Shown here: piece after piece, positions 17,843 to 25,961 of the stretch
How positions within the stretch are numbered: position 1 is the stretch's first letter
Layout of the letters: the number at the start of each line of letters is the position of its first letter
From: Mycobacterium sp. E183
GTDB taxonomy: Bacteria; Actinomycetota; Actinomycetes; Mycobacteriales; Mycobacteriaceae
NCBI RefSeq assembly: GCF_001667735.1
Contig: NZ_LZJN01000152.1
Coordinates: forward strand, 1 to 64,000
Length of the DNA stretch: 64,000 nt
Direction: 5' to 3'
Notes under the pieces: generated by a model
The model's database searches: none
Told to the model about the DNA's origin: nothing
What the model saw: the letters and a program-made list of their open reading frames with translations, nothing else
Position numbers and translations under genes: made by a program

Positions 17843-18628
17843 CTACTTGATCGCGCCGGCGTTCGTTGTGGCCAGGTAGTGCGGCGGCTCGCCCCCGCCG
17901 TGCACCTCGAGCGACGCGCCGCTGATGTAGGACGCCGCGTCCGATGCCAAAAAGGCTGCGGCCCAGCCGATGTCGTCGGGCTTGGCGAGTCGGCCCAGCG
18001 GCACGTTCTTGGAGATTGCGGCGATGGACTCGGCGTCGCCGTAGAAGAGCTCGGATTGCTCGGTCTCGACCATGCCGACGACACAGGAGTTCACCCGGAC
18101 CTTCGGCCCCCATTCCACCGCCAGGGTCTGTGTGAGGCTTTCCAGGCCGGCCTTGGCCGCCCCGTAGGCGCCGGTGCCGGGCGATGGCCGTCGACCGGAC
18201 AGACTGCAGATGTTGATGATCGACCCGCCGCGGTCCTGGTTCTGCATCTTCTCGTTCGCGTGTTGGGAAACCGACAGTGCGCCAATGAGGTTGAGTTCGA
18301 TGATCTTGCGGTTGAACTTCGCGCTGGACTCCGCGGTCAGCACGTACGGCGAACCGCCGGCGTTGTTGACCACGACGTCGAGCCGGCCGTGCCTGTCGAC
18401 GATGGTGTCGATGAGCGCCTTCACGGCGTCGTCGTCGCGGACGTCGCAGGAATGGAACTCGTACGGCAGGCCCTCGACGGCCCGCCGTGCGCAGGTGATG
18501 ACCGTCGCGCCCTGCCCGGCGAACACCGAGCTGATGCCGGCGCCCACCCCCCGGACCCCGCCGGTTACCAGAACCACCCGCCCGGCCAGCCCCAAGTTCA
18601 CGGCGTCGGATGCTTCGGCGCGAGTCAC
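17843..18628 (-). CDS. Short-chain dehydrogenase/reductase (Rv3549c-like), KstR2 regulon
   Basis: 261 aa from a GTG. SDR fold: VTGGVRGVGAGISSVF (about 21-36), NNAGGS (about 89), ICSLSGRRPSPGTGAYGAAK with catalytic Ser, Tyr and Lys, and GGGEPPHYLA near the C-terminus. It is the first gene leftward from a KstR2 operator centred 22 bp upstream, facing echA20, as in M. tuberculosis. It is probably one of the dehydrogenases acting on the C/D-ring CoA thioesters. The substrate is not inferable. Confidence 0.9.
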   Translation of the reverse strand: MTRAEASDAVNLGLAGRVVLVTGGVRGVGAGISSVFAGQGATVITCARRAVEGLPYEFHSCDVRDDDAVKALIDTIVDRHGRLDVVVNNAGGSPYVLTAESSAKFNRKIIELNLIGALSVSQHANEKMQNQDRGGSIINICSLSGRRPSPGTGAYGAAKAGLESLTQTLAVEWGPKVRVNSCVVGMVETEQSELFYGDAESIAAISKNVPLGRLAKPDDIGWAAAFLASDAASYISGASLEVHGGGEPPHYLATTNAGAIK

Positions 18629-18643
18629 TGTGCTAGCGTACCA

Positions 18644-18657
18644 AGCAAGTGCTTGCT
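18644..18657. promoter_or_regulatory. KstR2 operator (Rv3549c-like SDR / echA20)
   Basis: AGCAAGTGCTTGCT fits ANCAAGNNCTTGNT exactly and is part of a longer palindrome, 18643-18658. It sits in the 59-bp divergent gap, positioned to control both directions. Confidence 0.9.
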
Positions 18658-18687
18658 TAGGTAGTTACCCCACGAGGAAGTGGCGCC

Positions 18688-19446
18688 TTGCCCATCACAT
18701 CCACCACCACCGAACCGGGCATCGTCGCGGTCACCGTCGACTTTCCCCCGGTCAACGCCATCCCGTCGCGCGGCTGGTTCGAACTGGCCGACGCCATCAC
18801 GGCCGCCGGCCAAGACCCCGAGACCCACGTGGTCATCCTGCGGGCGGAGGGCCGCGGCTTCAACGCCGGGGTCGACATCAAGGAGATGCAGCGCACCGAG
18901 GGATTCACCGCGCTGATCGACGCAAACCGCGGTTGCTTCGCCGCCTTCCGGGCGGTCTACGAGTGCGCGGTGCCCGTCGTCGCGGCCGTGAACGGCTTCT
19001 GCGTCGGCGGCGGCATCGGCCTGGTCGGCAACTCCGACGTCATCGTGGCCTCCGAGGACGCCACCTTCGGGCTGCCGGAGGTCGAGCGCGGTGCGCTCGG
19101 GGCGGCCACCCACCTGTCGCGGCTGGTGCCGCAGCACATGATGCGGCGGCTGTTCTTCACCGCCGCGACCGTCGACGCCGCCACCCTGCACCATTTCGGT
19201 TCGGTGCACGAGGTGGTGCCGCGCGACGAGCTGGATGAGGCCGCATTGAAGGTGGCCCGCGACATCGCCGCCAAGGACACCCGGGTCATCCGCGCGGCCA
19301 AGGAGGCGCTCAACCTGATCGACGTGCAGCGCGTCAATTCGAGTTACCGCATGGAGCAAGGCTTTACGTTCGAGCTCAACCTGGCCGGCGTCGCCGATGA
19401 GCACCGCGACGCATTCGCCGGTACCACGAAGCGTGAGAAGTCTTAG
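18688..19446 (+). CDS. echA20: EchA20, ring-cleaving crotonase-family hydrolase
   Basis: 252 aa. Crotonase fold with the CoA-oxyanion segments GRGFNAGVDIKEM (about 52-64) and NGFCVGGGIGLVGNSDVIVA (about 105-124), and GLPEVERGALGAATHLSRL. EchA20 opens a steroid-derived ring in the HIP pathway, converting the HIEC-CoA ring ketone to COCHEA-CoA by hydrolysis. It starts with TTG after CGAGGAAG; the nearby GTG at 18680 is out of frame. It is first in echA20-ipdA-ipdB-ipdC, directly downstream of a KstR2 site. Confidence 0.94.
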   Translation: MPITSTTTEPGIVAVTVDFPPVNAIPSRGWFELADAITAAGQDPETHVVILRAEGRGFNAGVDIKEMQRTEGFTALIDANRGCFAAFRAVYECAVPVVAAVNGFCVGGGIGLVGNSDVIVASEDATFGLPEVERGALGAATHLSRLVPQHMMRRLFFTAATVDAATLHHFGSVHEVVPRDELDEAALKVARDIAAKDTRVIRAAKEALNLIDVQRVNSSYRMEQGFTFELNLAGVADEHRDAFAGTTKREKS

Positions 19447-19490
19447 CCGCCGGCGACGATGCAGAACGAAGTGATGAGGAGCGGCGCATA

Positions 19491-20375
19491 GTGACCGACA
19501 AGAGAACCACCCTCGACGAGGCCGTCGCGCAGCTGCGCAGCGGCATGACGGTCGGCATCGGCGGCTGGGGCTCGCGGCGCAAGCCGATGGCGTTCGTGCG
19601 CGCCATGTTGCGCTCCGACGTCACGGACCTCACGGTGGTCACCTACGGCGGGCCCGACCTGGGGTTGCTGTGCTCGGCCGGCAAGGTCAAGCGCGTCTAC
19701 TACGGGTTCGTCTCCCTGGATTCCCCGCCGTTCTACGACCCCTGGTTCGCCAAGGCCCGCACCAGCGGCGCGATCGAGGCCCGGGAAATGGACGAGGGCA
19801 TGCTGCGCTGCGGCCTGCAAGCCGCCTCGCAACGCCTGCCGTTCCTGCCGATTCGGGCCGGGCTGGGCAGCTCGGTCCCCGACTTTTGGGAGGGCGAGCT
19901 GCAGACCGTGACCAGCCCGTACCCCGCGCCGGAGGGCGGGCACGAGACGCTGATCGCCATGCCGGCGCTGCGCCTGGACGCGGCCTTCGTGCACCTCAAT
20001 CTCGGTGACAGCCGCGGCAATGCGGCCTACACGGGGATCGATCCGTACTTCGACGACCTGTTCCTGATGGCCGCCGACAAGCGCTTCCTGTCGGTGGAGC
20101 GCGTCGTCTCCACCGAGGAGCTGGTCAAAGCCGTTCCCCCCCAGGCCCTGCTGGTGAATCGGATGATGGTCGACTCCGTCGTGGAGGCCCCCGGCGGCGC
20201 ACACTTCACCACCGCGGCACCGGATTACGGTCGCGACGAGAAATTCCAGCGGCATTACGCCGAGGCCGCCTCGACCGAAGAGGGCTGGCAGAAGTTCGTC
20301 CAGACCTACCTGTCGGGCAGCGAGGACGATTACCAGGCGGCGGTCCGCGCATTCGCAGAGGAGGCGGCCAAATGA
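19491..20375 (+). CDS. ipdA: COCHEA-CoA hydrolase alpha subunit IpdA
   Basis: 294 aa. Class I CoA-transferase fold (LRSGMTVGIGGWGSRRKPMAF; VTYGGPDLGLL; GLGSSVPDF), matching Rv3551. IpdA with IpdB does not transfer CoA but hydrolytically opens the last steroid ring of COCHEA-CoA. GTG start at 19491 follows ATGAGGAGCG. It overlaps ipdB by 4 bp, consistent with equimolar subunits of the IpdAB complex. Upstream gap to echA20 is 44 bp with no separate promoter evident. Confidence 0.95.
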   Translation: MTDKRTTLDEAVAQLRSGMTVGIGGWGSRRKPMAFVRAMLRSDVTDLTVVTYGGPDLGLLCSAGKVKRVYYGFVSLDSPPFYDPWFAKARTSGAIEAREMDEGMLRCGLQAASQRLPFLPIRAGLGSSVPDFWEGELQTVTSPYPAPEGGHETLIAMPALRLDAAFVHLNLGDSRGNAAYTGIDPYFDDLFLMAADKRFLSVERVVSTEELVKAVPPQALLVNRMMVDSVVEAPGGAHFTTAAPDYGRDEKFQRHYAEAASTEEGWQKFVQTYLSGSEDDYQAAVRAFAEEAAK

Positions 20376-21115
20376 GCACCACCCGCGCCGAGGTGTGCGC
20401 GGTCGCGTGCGCCGAGCTATTCAGGAACTCGGGCGAAATCATGGTCAGCCCGATGACGAACATGGCCTCGGTCGGGGCGCGGCTGGCGCGATTGACTTTT
20501 TCACCGGACATCCTGCTGACCGACGGCGAGGCGCAACTGCTGGCGGACACCCCGGCCCTGGGCAAGACCGGACCCGTCGAGGGCTGGATGCCGTTCGGCC
20601 GGGTGTTCGAGACACTGGCCTGGGGCCGGCGGCACGTGGTGATGGGCGCCAATCAGGTTGACCGCTTTGGCAATCAGAACATCTCGGCGTTCGGCCCGCT
20701 GCAACACCCGACCCGCCAGATGTTCGGCCTGCGGGGAGCGCCCGGCAACGCGATCAACCACGCGACCAGTTACTGGGTGGGCAACCATTCGAAGCGGGTG
20801 TTCTGCGAGGCGGTCGACGTGATCTGCGGCATCGGCTGGGACAAGGTGGATCCGGACAACCCGGCGTTCCGCTTCGCCAACACCCACCGCGTCGTGTCCA
20901 ACCTGGGGGTGTTCGACTTCGGCGGTCCGGACCACACCATGCGCGCGGTGTCCCTGCATCCCGGGGTCTCGCCCGACGACGTCCGCGAGGCCACGTCGTT
21001 CGAGGTGCACGGCGTGGACGAGGCGGAAGAGACCAGGCAGCCGACCGACGAGGAACTCCGGCTGATCCGCGAGGTCATCGATCCGAAGTCGCTGCGCGAC
21101 AGGGAGATACGTTGA
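20372..21115 (+). CDS. ipdB: COCHEA-CoA hydrolase beta subunit IpdB
   Basis: 247 aa. Matches Rv3552: CoA-transferase-like beta subunit with SPDILLTDGEAQLL, GANQVDRFGNQNISAFGP, GAPGNAINHATSYWVGNHSK and a Pro/Glu-rich C-terminal tail. It partners IpdA in hydrolysis of the final steroid-ring CoA thioester. ATG 20372 overlaps the ipdA stop and its own stop overlaps the ipdC TTG, so the three genes are translationally coupled. Confidence 0.95.
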   Translation: MSTTRAEVCAVACAELFRNSGEIMVSPMTNMASVGARLARLTFSPDILLTDGEAQLLADTPALGKTGPVEGWMPFGRVFETLAWGRRHVVMGANQVDRFGNQNISAFGPLQHPTRQMFGLRGAPGNAINHATSYWVGNHSKRVFCEAVDVICGIGWDKVDPDNPAFRFANTHRVVSNLGVFDFGGPDHTMRAVSLHPGVSPDDVREATSFEVHGVDEAEETRQPTDEELRLIREVIDPKSLRDREIR

Positions 21116-22191
21116 ACAGGCTGCGTACGCCGCTGACCGAGCTGGTCGGTGTCGAGCACCCGGTGGTGCAAACCGGAATGGGCTGGGTGGCCGGCGCGCG
21201 ACTGGTGGCCGCCACGGCCAACGCGGGCGGGCTGGGCATCCTGGCCTCGGCCACCATGACGCTGGACGAATTGGCGACGGCCATCGGCAAGGTCAAGGCC
21301 GCCACCGAAAAGCCGTTCGGGGTGAACATCCGCGCCGACGCCGCGGACGCCGGCGACCGCGTCGATCTGATGATCCGCGAGGGCGTGAAGGTGGCGTCCT
21401 TCGCCCTGGCGCCCAAGCAGGAGCTGATCGCCCGGCTGAAAGAGGCGGGCGCGGTGGTGATTCCGTCGATCGGTGCCGCCAAGCACGCTAAAAAGGTGGC
21501 GGCCTGGGGCGCCGACGCGATGATCGTGCAGGGCGGCGAGGGTGGTGGACACACCGGGCCCGTGGCCACGACGCTGCTGCTGCCGTCGGTGCTGGATGCC
21601 GTGCAGGGCACCGGGATCCCCGTGATCGCCGCGGGGGGCTTCTTCGACGGGCGCGGGCTCGCGGCCGCGCTGAGCTACGGGGCGGCCGGCGTGGCGATGG
21701 GCACGCGCTTCCTGCTGACCTCGGACTCGACGGTGCCCGACGAGGTCAAGCGGCGCTACCTGGAGGCGGCGCTCGACGGCACGGTGGTCACCACGCGCGT
21801 CGACGGCATGCCGCACCGCGTGCTGCGCACCGGCCTGGTCGAGAGGCTCGAAAGCGGTTCACCGGTAAGGGGTCTCACCGCGGCCGTGCGCAACGCGGCA
21901 AAGTTCAAACACATGTCGCAGATGACCTGGCGGTCGATGATCCGCGACGGCCTGGCGATGCGCCACGGCAAGGAGCTGACCTGGTCCCAGGTGGTGATGG
22001 CGGCCAACACCCCGATGCTGCTGAAGGCCGGCCTGGTCGAAGGCAACACCGACGCCGGGGTGCTCGCCTCCGGACAGGTGGCCGGCATCCTGGAGGACCT
22101 GCCGTCATGCGCCGAGCTGATCGACTCGGTTGTGCGCGACGCGATCGCACACCTGAAGGCGGCGTCTGCGCTCGTCGAAGCGGGCGACTAA
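21112..22191 (+). CDS. ipdC: IpdC, nitronate-monooxygenase-like flavoprotein of the HIP pathway
   Basis: 359 aa. FMN TIM barrel of the 2-nitropropane dioxygenase/enoyl reductase superfamily (QTGMGWVAGARLVAATANAG; VQGGEGGGHTGPVATTLLL; VIAAGGFFDGRGLAAALSYG; GTRFLLTSDS). It matches Rv3553 and acts on the hydroxylated indane CoA ester before ring hydrolysis. TTG start 21112 overlaps ipdB by 4 bp. In M. tuberculosis the ferredoxin gene fdxB follows; here a nitroreductase gene does instead. Confidence 0.93.
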   Translation: MNRLRTPLTELVGVEHPVVQTGMGWVAGARLVAATANAGGLGILASATMTLDELATAIGKVKAATEKPFGVNIRADAADAGDRVDLMIREGVKVASFALAPKQELIARLKEAGAVVIPSIGAAKHAKKVAAWGADAMIVQGGEGGGHTGPVATTLLLPSVLDAVQGTGIPVIAAGGFFDGRGLAAALSYGAAGVAMGTRFLLTSDSTVPDEVKRRYLEAALDGTVVTTRVDGMPHRVLRTGLVERLESGSPVRGLTAAVRNAAKFKHMSQMTWRSMIRDGLAMRHGKELTWSQVVMAANTPMLLKAGLVEGNTDAGVLASGQVAGILEDLPSCAELIDSVVRDAIAHLKAASALVEAGD

Positions 22192-22232
22192 AGACCCTGG
22201 CCGCGGCCGCGACGCCACGTCACCCTGGAGGG

Positions 22233-22655
22233 ATGATGACGCTGGCACCGGAAACCTGGCCGACCCCGCTCTTGAACGCGGTCCGAACCTCCAACAGATA
22301 CCTGCTCAACCCGCTCATGCTGCGGCTGGCCGGCCGCAAGAACTGGTATGCAGCGGCGATAGAGCACACCGGACGGCGGTCGGGCAAGGCGTACACCACA
22401 CCGGTCGTCGCCGAGCGCATCGACGACGGCTTCGTCATACCGCTGCCCTACGGCACAGACGTGGATTGGCTGCAAAACGTGCGCGCCGCGGGACGCGCTA
22501 CCATCGCGTCCCAGGGCGAGACATATCCGGTGGTGCACCCCGAGATCATCGACGCGGCGGACGCCCTCCCCCTGCTATCGGCTTCCCGCCGCCGCACCTT
22601 CGAACGGGTCGGCATAGCGGGTTACCTCAGGGTCAAAGACCAGCCGGCGAACTGA
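22233..22655 (+). CDS. Deazaflavin (F420)-dependent nitroreductase-family protein
   Basis: 140 aa. Belongs to the Ddn-like FDOR family: TGRRSGKAYTTPVVAERIDDG (about 43-63) is the F420 phosphate-binding segment, followed by LPYGTDVDWLQNVRAAGRAT. It is shorter and divergent from ddn in this window. Two adjacent ATGs (22233, 22236) are possible; GGAGG at 22227-22231 spaces better for 22236. It lies 41 bp after ipdC on the same strand and may be in the KstR2-controlled message. Substrate unknown. Confidence 0.82.
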   Translation: MMTLAPETWPTPLLNAVRTSNRYLLNPLMLRLAGRKNWYAAAIEHTGRRSGKAYTTPVVAERIDDGFVIPLPYGTDVDWLQNVRAAGRATIASQGETYPVVHPEIIDAADALPLLSASRRRTFERVGIAGYLRVKDQPAN

Positions 22656-22682
22656 ACGGCGCCTCGACCGTACGCGCGGGTT

Positions 22683-22726
22683 AAGCTATGATCTGAATAT
22701 CGGTGAAATGAAGCTATAATCTTCAT
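22683..22726 (+). promoter_or_regulatory. AT-rich promoter with palindrome and direct repeat, leaderless start for SatD-like gene
   Basis: A perfect TATAAT (22715-22720) ends 6 bases before the ATG at 22727, placing transcription start at the first codon. The -10 box is enclosed by the palindrome ATGAAG-ctataat-CTTCAT (22708-22726). A second AAGCTATGATCTGAAT (22683-22698) repeats AAGCTATAATCTTCAT (22711-22726) with a 28-bp step. This looks like an operator covering the promoter. Confidence 0.65.
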
Positions 22727-23374
22727 ATGGCTAGGGTGAAGACTATACCTTCAATGCGGGCGACGCTGATCGGCGACGTGGTGGGGTCCCGGCGTGCCGG
22801 CGACCGGCCGGCCCTGCATCGACGTGTCGCCTCCGCGCTGGGCCAGGTCGCGAACGGCGCCATCGACCCGCCGTCCTTCACCGTGGGGGATGAGTTCCAG
22901 GGCAGCTACCCCGCCCTGGGCGGTGCAATCGATGCGGCGTTGACCGTGCGGCTGTTACTTGCGCCCGAGGTCGACGTCCGCTTCGGGCTCGGATGGGGCG
23001 CGGTGACCGTCCTCGACGCCGACGCGGGAATCCAGGACGGGCCCGGGTGGTGGGCCGCGAGGGAGGCCATCCAGCAGACGGCGGAGGCGCAGCGGCAGCC
23101 CGGCTTCTCGCTGGTGCGCACGACATTTCGGGCGGCCGCGGAGACGTGCACCGACGTCGCCGCGGTCAACGCCGCCCTGATTTGTCGGGACCATCTGCTT
23201 GGATCGCTCGATGAGAGATCGTTGCGGATTGTGAGGGGATTGATGGCCGGCCGGACCAAAAGGGACCTCGCGGCCGCCGAGGGGATCAGCCCGTCGGCGG
23301 TCTCGCAGCGCTCGAGCCGTGACGGTTTGGATCTCATCGTCCTTGCCAGCCACTACCTGCGGGGTCTGCCGTGA
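22727..23374 (+). CDS. SatD-family protein with C-terminal helix-turn-helix
   Basis: 215 aa. The N-terminal part, RATLIGDVVGSRRAGDRPAL through FTVGDEFQGSYPALGGAIDA and VRFGLGWGAVTVLD, is the SatD family core, resembling a small nucleotide-cyclase-like or palm-type fold with conserved GD and DEFQG. The C-terminal segment, GLMAGRTKRDLAAAEGISPSAVSQRSSRDG (about 167-196), looks like a sigma-region-4-type helix-turn-helix, suggesting DNA binding and perhaps self-control through the palindrome at its promoter. Biochemical function of SatD proteins is unknown to me. It overlaps a membrane-protein gene by 4 bp. Not present at this place in H37Rv. A start at internal Met10 is possible, but the leaderless promoter favours 22727. 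Confidence 0.8.
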   Translation: MARVKTIPSMRATLIGDVVGSRRAGDRPALHRRVASALGQVANGAIDPPSFTVGDEFQGSYPALGGAIDAALTVRLLLAPEVDVRFGLGWGAVTVLDADAGIQDGPGWWAAREAIQQTAEAQRQPGFSLVRTTFRAAAETCTDVAAVNAALICRDHLLGSLDERSLRIVRGLMAGRTKRDLAAAEGISPSAVSQRSSRDGLDLIVLASHYLRGLP

Positions 23375-24111
23375 GCGCCGTCGCCGTCCTGCTCACGGCG
23401 CTCGGCATCGCCGACCTGTGTCGGCGGGCGTTCCGCCCGATGTGGGTCTCGCTGGCGGTCGGACCCGCCGCGGTGGCGGTGTTCTTGGTGCTGGGCGCCC
23501 TGTGGCATGCCGGCGACATCCCGCTGCTCGTCCTGGCCGCCGCGTCGGTCGTCGCATGGGAAGGGCTCTGCGCGCGCAGCGAACGTAGCGGCGGCCACCA
23601 GGGCGCGCCGCTGGCGGTGTTCGCCGCAACGCTGGCGCTGTTGACGTTGCTGTCCGGATGGTCGTCGACGGTCAACGGCGGCATCGCGCGGTGGGTGAGC
23701 TGGGTGCACTTGCCGCTCGGCCATGTCACGCCCACTCGGCTGCTCATGGTTGTCGGCGTGGTGCTGGTGCAATTCGCGACCGCGAACCAGCTCGTGCGCC
23801 TGGTGCTCGGTTCCGTGGGAGCGGTACGGCCGGTCGGCGAACCGCAACCATCGGACAAGCTCAAGGGCGGGCGGCTGTTGGGCCCGATGGAACGGCTACT
23901 GATCTTGAGCCTGGGTGTCGGCGGGCAGGTGGCCGCCGCCAGCGCGGTCGTCGCCGCCAAGGGCATCATCCGGTTCCCGGAGTTGAACGCCCAGCAAGGC
24001 CGCAACGGCGACGTCGGGATCGACGAGGTGACCGAGTACTTCTTGGTCGGCAGCTTCACCAGTTGGCTGTTGGCCCTCGGCGGGATCGGCCTGGTGCTGG
24101 CGACCCCGTAA
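23371..24111 (+). CDS. Multi-pass membrane protein, partner of SatD-like gene
   Basis: 246 aa, GTG start overlapping the SatD-like stop by 4 bp (GTGA). Hydrophobic stretches suggest about six membrane segments: residues about 2-13, 24-42, 50-62, 80-95, 124-142 and the C-terminal 226-245. Between the last ones is a conserved-looking region, GGRLLGPMERLLILSLG, then AAKGIIRFPEL and DEVTEYFLVGSFTSWLLA. I do not recognise an enzyme motif. Translational coupling to the SatD-like protein implies a joint role, possibly a regulator plus membrane effector. Function unknown. Confidence 0.72.
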   Translation: MSAVAVLLTALGIADLCRRAFRPMWVSLAVGPAAVAVFLVLGALWHAGDIPLLVLAAASVVAWEGLCARSERSGGHQGAPLAVFAATLALLTLLSGWSSTVNGGIARWVSWVHLPLGHVTPTRLLMVVGVVLVQFATANQLVRLVLGSVGAVRPVGEPQPSDKLKGGRLLGPMERLLILSLGVGGQVAAASAVVAAKGIIRFPELNAQQGRNGDVGIDEVTEYFLVGSFTSWLLALGGIGLVLATP

Positions 24112-24122
24112 TGTCGAACACC

Positions 24123-24144
24123 GCGCCGAATACCGGCTCGGCGC
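24123..24144. terminator. Hairpin between convergent membrane-protein gene and fadA6
   Basis: GCGCCGA (24123-24129) and TCGGCGC (24138-24144) form a perfect 7-bp stem with an 8-base loop, filling the 39-bp gap between two convergent stops. Probable bidirectional terminator. Confidence 0.6.
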
Positions 24145-24150
24145 AATGGT

Positions 24151-25311
24151 TTACAGCCGCTCGATGATGGTGACGTTCGCGGTGCCCCCGCCCTCGCACA
24201 TCGTCTGCAGGCCATAGCGGCCGCCGACGCGCTCGAGTTCGTTGAGCATGGTGGCGAACAGCTTGGCGCCGGTGGCGCCCAGTGGGTGACCGAGCGCGAT
24301 CGCACCGCCGTTGGGGTTGACTTTCTCGGGGTCGGCCTTGATCTCCTTGAGCCAGGCCAGAACCACCGGCGCGAACGCCTCGTTGATCTCGACGGTGTCG
24401 ATGTCGTCGATGGACAGCCCGGTCTTTTCCAGCGCGTAGCGGGTGGCCGGGATCGGACCGGTCAGCATGAACACCGGGTCGGCGGCGCGGGCGCTGATGT
24501 GGTGGATGCGGGCCCGCGGCGTCAGGTTGTGGTCCTTGACCGCCTGCTCGGAGGCCAGCAGCACCGCGCTCGCTCCGTCGGAGATCTGGCTGGCCATCGC
24601 CGCCGTCAACCGGCCACCCTCGACGAGGGTCTTGAGGCCGGCCATCTTCTCCAGCGACGACTCGCGCGGACCCTCGTCCACCCGGAACGGCCCGGATTCC
24701 GTTTCGACGGTGATGATTTCGTTGTCGAAGTGACCGGCGCGGATCGCGGCGAACGCGCGCTCGTGGCTGGTCAGCGCGTAGCGCTCCATCTCCTCGCGCG
24801 ACAGGTTCCACTTCTCGGCGATCAGCTCCGAGCCGCGGAACTGCGAGATCTCCTGGTCGCCGTAGCGGTGCAGCCACTGCTTGGATTCGTTGGTCGGCGA
24901 GGTGAACCCGAACTGCTCGCCGACCGTCATCGCCGACGAGATCGGGATCTGGCTCATGTTCTGCACGCCGCCCGCCACGATGAGGTCCGCGGTGCCGGCC
25001 ATGATCGCCTGTGCGCCAAAGGAAATCGCCTGCTGGCTGGAGCCGCACTGCCGGTCCACGGTGACGCCGGGCACTTCCTCGGGATAGCCCGCGGCCAGCC
25101 ACGAGAGCCGGGCGATGTTGCCCGCCTGCGCGCCGATGGCGTCGACGCAGCCGGCGATCACGTCCTCGACGGCGGCGGGGTCGACGTCGACCCGGTCGAG
25201 CAGTCCGCGCCATCCGAGCGCGCCGAGGTCGACGGGATGTATGCCGGACAGCGAGCCGCCCCGCTTGCCAACCGCGGTGCGCACAGCGTCAATGACGTAC
25301 GCCTCAGCCAT
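24151..25311 (-). CDS. fadA6: Thiolase FadA6
   Basis: 386 aa. Orthologue of Rv3556c. Thiolase catalytic residues: Cys89 in [10 protein letters not shown], the His in ALGHPLGATGAK and the second Cys in LQTMCEGGGT. NEAFAPVVL is also present. It acts late in steroid catabolism on the open-chain remnant of rings C/D (the MOODA-CoA branch), after IpdAB. It lies 3 bp downstream of kstR2 on the same strand, so both are transcribed from the KstR2-controlled promoter. Confidence 0.95.
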   Translation of the reverse strand: MAEAYVIDAVRTAVGKRGGSLSGIHPVDLGALGWRGLLDRVDVDPAAVEDVIAGCVDAIGAQAGNIARLSWLAAGYPEEVPGVTVDRQCGSSQQAISFGAQAIMAGTADLIVAGGVQNMSQIPISSAMTVGEQFGFTSPTNESKQWLHRYGDQEISQFRGSELIAEKWNLSREEMERYALTSHERAFAAIRAGHFDNEIITVETESGPFRVDEGPRESSLEKMAGLKTLVEGGRLTAAMASQISDGASAVLLASEQAVKDHNLTPRARIHHISARAADPVFMLTGPIPATRYALEKTGLSIDDIDTVEINEAFAPVVLAWLKEIKADPEKVNPNGGAIALGHPLGATGAKLFATMLNELERVGGRYGLQTMCEGGGTANVTIIERL

Positions 25312-25314
25312 AGT

Positions 25315-25917
25315 TCAGTTCCCTTCCTTGGTAATTCCGCCAAGAACGATGGCGAGATATTGCTCGCCAACCTGGTTCGCGGTCAGCGGTCCGCCGGGCT
25401 GATACCAGCGCACCGACACCCAGGTGGTGTCACGAATGAAACGGTAGACGAGGTCGACGTTGAGGTCGGGCTGGAAGTAGCCCTCGTCGATGCCCTGGTT
25501 GATCACCTCGACCCACATCTTGCGTTGCTGCCGGTTCATGTCCTCGATGTAGGAGAACCGGGGTTGCGACAACAACCGTTGGGCTTCGTCCTGATAGATG
25601 ACGACCTGCGCGTGCCGATGCTCGATGGCCTCGAACGACGCCATGAACAGCCCCTTGAGCCGCTCGAGCGGGTTGGCCTCGCTGTCCACGATCTCGCGGT
25701 AGCGGGCGAACAACCAGTCCAGGAAGCTGCGCAGCAGCTCGTCGACCATCTCCTCTTTGGAGGAGAAGTGGTGATAGAGGCTGCCGGACAGGATCCCGGC
25801 GCTGTCGGCGATGTCGCGCACGGTGGTGGCACGCAGGCCGCGCTCGGCGAACATCGTCGCGGCGAGGTCCAACAACTCGTCGCGGCGGCTGTTCGCCTGA
25901 CCGGCCACTCGATCCAC
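25315..25917 (-). CDS. kstR2: TetR-family repressor KstR2
   Basis: 200 aa, GTG start. TetR helix-turn-helix at about 12-58 (MFAERGLRATTVRDIADSAG, ILSGSLYHHFSSKEEMVDEL), then a ligand domain matching Rv3557c. KstR2 represses the HIP (ring C/D) genes and is released by HIP-CoA, the product of FadD3. An operator (25933-25946) lies 15 bp upstream of the start, giving autorepression. The gene is divergent from the ipdF-fadE30 operon end rather than from a PPE gene, since PPE64 is absent here. Confidence 0.96.
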   Translation of the reverse strand: MDRVAGQANSRRDELLDLAATMFAERGLRATTVRDIADSAGILSGSLYHHFSSKEEMVDELLRSFLDWLFARYREIVDSEANPLERLKGLFMASFEAIEHRHAQVVIYQDEAQRLLSQPRFSYIEDMNRQQRKMWVEVINQGIDEGYFQPDLNVDLVYRFIRDTTWVSVRWYQPGGPLTANQVGEQYLAIVLGGITKEGN

Positions 25918-25932
25918 CCGGCCAGGATATCA

Positions 25933-25946
25933 ACCAAGCGCTTGCT
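25933..25946. promoter_or_regulatory. KstR2 operator upstream of kstR2
   Basis: ACCAAGCGCTTGCT fits ANCAAGNNCTTGNT exactly, 15 bp before the kstR2 start and 15 bp after the ipdF stop. It should control kstR2-fadA6. Confidence 0.9.
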
Positions 25947-25961
25947 TGGCCAGCGATCCGA

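Noticed and set aside
22192-24150. Possible fdxB ferredoxin remnant after ipdC
   Set aside because: No ferredoxin cysteine pattern is visible on either strand; the region holds the nitroreductase and the SatD pair instead.
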